In this document: positions 37,918 through 39,670 of the stretch, one piece after another
Layout: each line of letters opens with the position of its first letter
Numbering within the stretch: position 1 is the stretch's first letter
Source of the DNA: JAAZNV01 sp035358315
GTDB taxonomy: Bacteria; Patescibacteriota; WWE3; UBA101185; UBA10185
Length of the DNA: 39,670 nucleotides
NCBI GenBank assembly: GCA_035358315.1
Contig: DAOPPB010000006.1
Span: 1-39,670, forward strand
Direction: 5' to 3'
Position numbers and translations under genes: made by a program
Notes under the pieces: model-generated
Databases searched by the model: none
Seen by the model: the letters and a program-made list of their open reading frames with translations, nothing else
What the model was told of the DNA's origin: nothing

Positions 37918-39670
37918 CTACTTTTCTACTTTGAAGTCAAACAATTTGCTTCTTATAGCCACATAGCCGGGGGATCTTAAGTTGAAAACTGTTTTGAATG
38001 TTGGTCCGTCAAACGATGTTTCTCCGCGGTTTGTTTTGAATGTTACTTTTGATGTATAGCCGGAATTGCTTATTTCTACGTCAACGCCGGAAACGCTCTT
38101 GTATGGCTCCCCATCAAGGTATTTGTCGGCTCTTTTAGCCATTTCGTCAAGCGAGTAAGGATCCCCTCCCCAGCAGTCGGAGCGCGGAGTTATATGTCCT
38201 TTTTCTCCCGAAGTTCCTTTTGTATAAACCACATACGCATTCAGAATGTCCGCCATTTCTTTCTCCGAAAGCCAGGGGTGGGGATGGTTGCATGTGCTTC
38301 CGTCACTGTAACTTTTTGTGTACCAGGCCTTGTAAAACCAAGGAGAGCCAGCCTTTTTTTCGTATGCTCCATCGGGCCATTTTCCACTTACATCCCACCC
38401 CACATTATTTATGTATCCTCCGGTGGTAGACGAATACCATCCGTAACCGGTCCTATTTATGTCTCCGCCTATTATTCTTTTTTCCGTTTCATTTACTGCT
38501 TTTTTCCAGCTATCCGGTGGATTTTTTGATTTACTGCTTGAGAACACCTGACACGACTGAGTTGTACATATACACCCCCCGTTTTTTGTTCTTCTGTAGG
38601 CATACGACCTTGCCGCTATCGCCTGAGCTTTAAGAGCATTCATGTTCCAGGTACTTGGCATCTCGGCAATTCCATAGAGATATTTTTGAAAGCTCATGTT
38701 CCCGATGCCTTCCACACATATTTCATCCGGAAAATTGTCTTTTTTTGTTGATTTTTCGCCGTAATAAAATTTGAGAATATCGTCATAGTTTTTACCGCTG
38801 TCTGCTCTTCCTTTTGCCCCGTACTGACTCATTCCGCTGTAGTGTGTGTATGCGCCGTAAGAGAAAACTGCAAAAGCCGGTCTGTCGAGTCCTGATGGGG
38901 GATCGGGTGTTTTTGCTGAAGGCGAATCATAATCCCCGACTGTCCCCCCTTCTTCGCTGTATTTTAAAGCTAATATCTTATTTTGAAGTTCTTCCAGCTC
39001 CCGTTCATACCCGCTCTCTTTTTCTTCAAGTTCTTTTTTCTCTTCTTCTTCCGATATCTTTTTAATTGCCAGATCATTTCTAATTGCAAGAAGATTCGCC
39101 TGCGCCTTTTCCAGCTGATTTTTTAACTCCTCTGATTCTTTTTTATTTTCCTCAAATTGTTTTATCTCAGAATTCAACGCTCCTATTATGTTTAAGGTTT
39201 CTTTACTGGTTGCTTTATTAAACGCGTAAATAAAAGCAGATAGCTGGAATCCGGTTAGGTTGCTTTCGTTGCTTCCGAAGAAAAGTTCGAGTTCGTTCAC
39301 GATATTTTTCTTTGAATAATTTCTTAGAAGGTTGTTTCTAAATGATATTTTGTCGGCCAGTTTTTGATACCTATCTTTTAAATTTTCATTTATCTCATCT
39401 AGGGATTTTTGGGTGTCATTTATGTCGTTTTGAATACCATCCAGCTGTGATTGAGTTACGCTCAGCTGAGAAGAAATTTGGTTTAGCGTGTTTAAAGTTT
39501 CTTCTATTTTTGATCTGGTAGATTCAAGTTTTTTCCTTGTTTCTTCTTCTTTTTTTGCGTAACACTTGAGCTGATCATCTTTATCGTCTATTTCCTTGCA
39601 CTCGTCTTTTGCGTATACCTCCGTTTTTGCCGGGTTAAAAAGTGTAAAAAGTATGAGAAAAAATGATGCT
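37918..39670 (-). CDS. Secreted coiled-coil protein with SpoIID domain (5' end outside window)
   Basis: The frame stays open on the minus strand from the stop at 37918 to the window edge, so the internal ATG at 39300 is not the start. The first readable residues, SFFLILFTLFNPAKTEVYA, form the end of a signal peptide. A Lys/Glu-rich coiled coil of over 230 residues follows, interrupted by a short region around NELELFFGSNESNLTGF; this is like EnvC/PcsB-type coiled coils. The C-terminal half is a SpoIID domain: FQKYLYGIAEMPSTWNMNALKAQAIAARSYA and WYSSTTGGYINNVGWDVSG. SpoIID proteins cut or activate cutting of peptidoglycan glycans. A role in cell separation or wall remodelling is likely. Confidence 0.85.
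   Translation of the reverse strand, partial: ASFFLILFTLFNPAKTEVYAKDECKEIDDKDDQLKCYAKKEEETRKKLESTRSKIEETLNTLNQISSQLSVTQSQLDGIQNDINDTQKSLDEINENLKDRYQKLADKISFRNNLLRNYSKKNIVNELELFFGSNESNLTGFQLSAFIYAFNKATSKETLNIIGALNSEIKQFEENKKESEELKNQLEKAQANLLAIRNDLAIKKISEEEEKKELEEKESGYERELEELQNKILALKYSEEGGTVGDYDSPSAKTPDPPSGLDRPAFAVFSYGAYTHYSGMSQYGAKGRADSGKNYDDILKFYYGEKSTKKDNFPDEICVEGIGNMSFQKYLYGIAEMPSTWNMNALKAQAIAARSYAYRRTKNGGCICTTQSCQVFSSSKSKNPPDSWKKAVNETEKRIIGGDINRTGYGWYSSTTGGYINNVGWDVSGKWPDGAYEKKAGSPWFYKAWYTKSYSDGSTCNHPHPWLSEKEMADILNAYVVYTKGTSGEKGHITPRSDCWGGDPYSLDEMAKRADKYLDGEPYKSVSGVDVEISNSGYTSKVTFKTNRGETSFDGPTFKTVFNLRSPGYVAIRSKLFDFKVEK

Noticed and set aside
39298..39300. ATG at 39300 as start of the SpoIID-domain protein
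   Set aside because: The same frame is open to the window edge and includes a further coiled coil and a signal peptide, so the start must lie outside.

Overview
The window looks like a chromosomal core segment of a small-genome bacterium of the Candidate Phyla Radiation (Patescibacteria). The Katanobacteria/Microgenomates side fits best, but this is inferred from protein style and gene context, not from a search. Signs are shortened core enzymes (Pgk 330 aa, HolA 233 aa, HrcA 240 aa, ValS 749 aa, ProS without its editing insert), many small membrane proteins, and a VirD4-like ATPase / FtsA-like / baseplate-J-like gene set. TGA is used as stop (ferredoxin and AOR-like genes), so the genetic code is the standard bacterial one. 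I saw no tRNA, rRNA, CRISPR array or insertion sequence. At least a dozen genes have a -10 box only 5-8 nt before the start codon, which predicts leaderless mRNAs.

Layout. 1-123: two GC-rich hairpins. 124-4176: glycolytic operon pgk / ferredoxin / mini aldehyde:ferredoxin-oxidoreductase-like / tpiA, followed by an LCP cell-wall ligase gene. 4323-13063: an old bacterial gene order (holA, rpsT, murJ, lepA, hrcA, grpE), interrupted between holA and rpsT by a sortase, a sortase-type surface protein (APETG signal) and PilN/PilO-like genes. rpsT and the PilN-like gene overlap by 158 nt. 11750-15070: hrcA-grpE-dnaK heat-shock operon with a CIRCE operator and a terminator, then an envelope-stress-like pair with a YtxH-like protein. 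16204-22270: a long operon with a hydrophilic protein, the VirD4/TraG-like ATPase, an FtsA/PilM-like protein, a baseplate-J-like protein and RuvX. 22327-25538: a small membrane protein, a HAD protein that has lost its catalytic Asp residues, dnaA, and oriC with clustered DnaA boxes. 25539-30610: O-antigen-ligase-like protein, lipoprotein solute-binding protein, TsaD, ProS (minus). 30689-33649: ValS with a GC-rich palindrome inside the coding sequence, L25 (minus). 33722-39670, all minus: a PP2C-like/beta-propeller membrane protein, two membrane proteins (one PH-like), a GT-C-like membrane protein, and a coiled-coil SpoIID-domain protein whose start lies beyond the window edge.

How it fits together. 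Central carbon metabolism, replication initiation (dnaA/oriC, holA), translation (rpsT, rplY, lepA, proS, valS, tsaD), protein folding, and a large surface programme (LCP, sortase, MurJ, O-antigen-ligase-like, GT-C-like, SpoIID-coiled coil, pilus-like proteins) sit together around the origin. The least ordinary elements are the mini-AOR/ferredoxin pair inside a glycolytic operon, the GC-rich palindromes (one in frame within valS), the rpsT/pilN dual-coding overlap with an internal promoter, and the sortase/APETG pair next to pilus-like genes.
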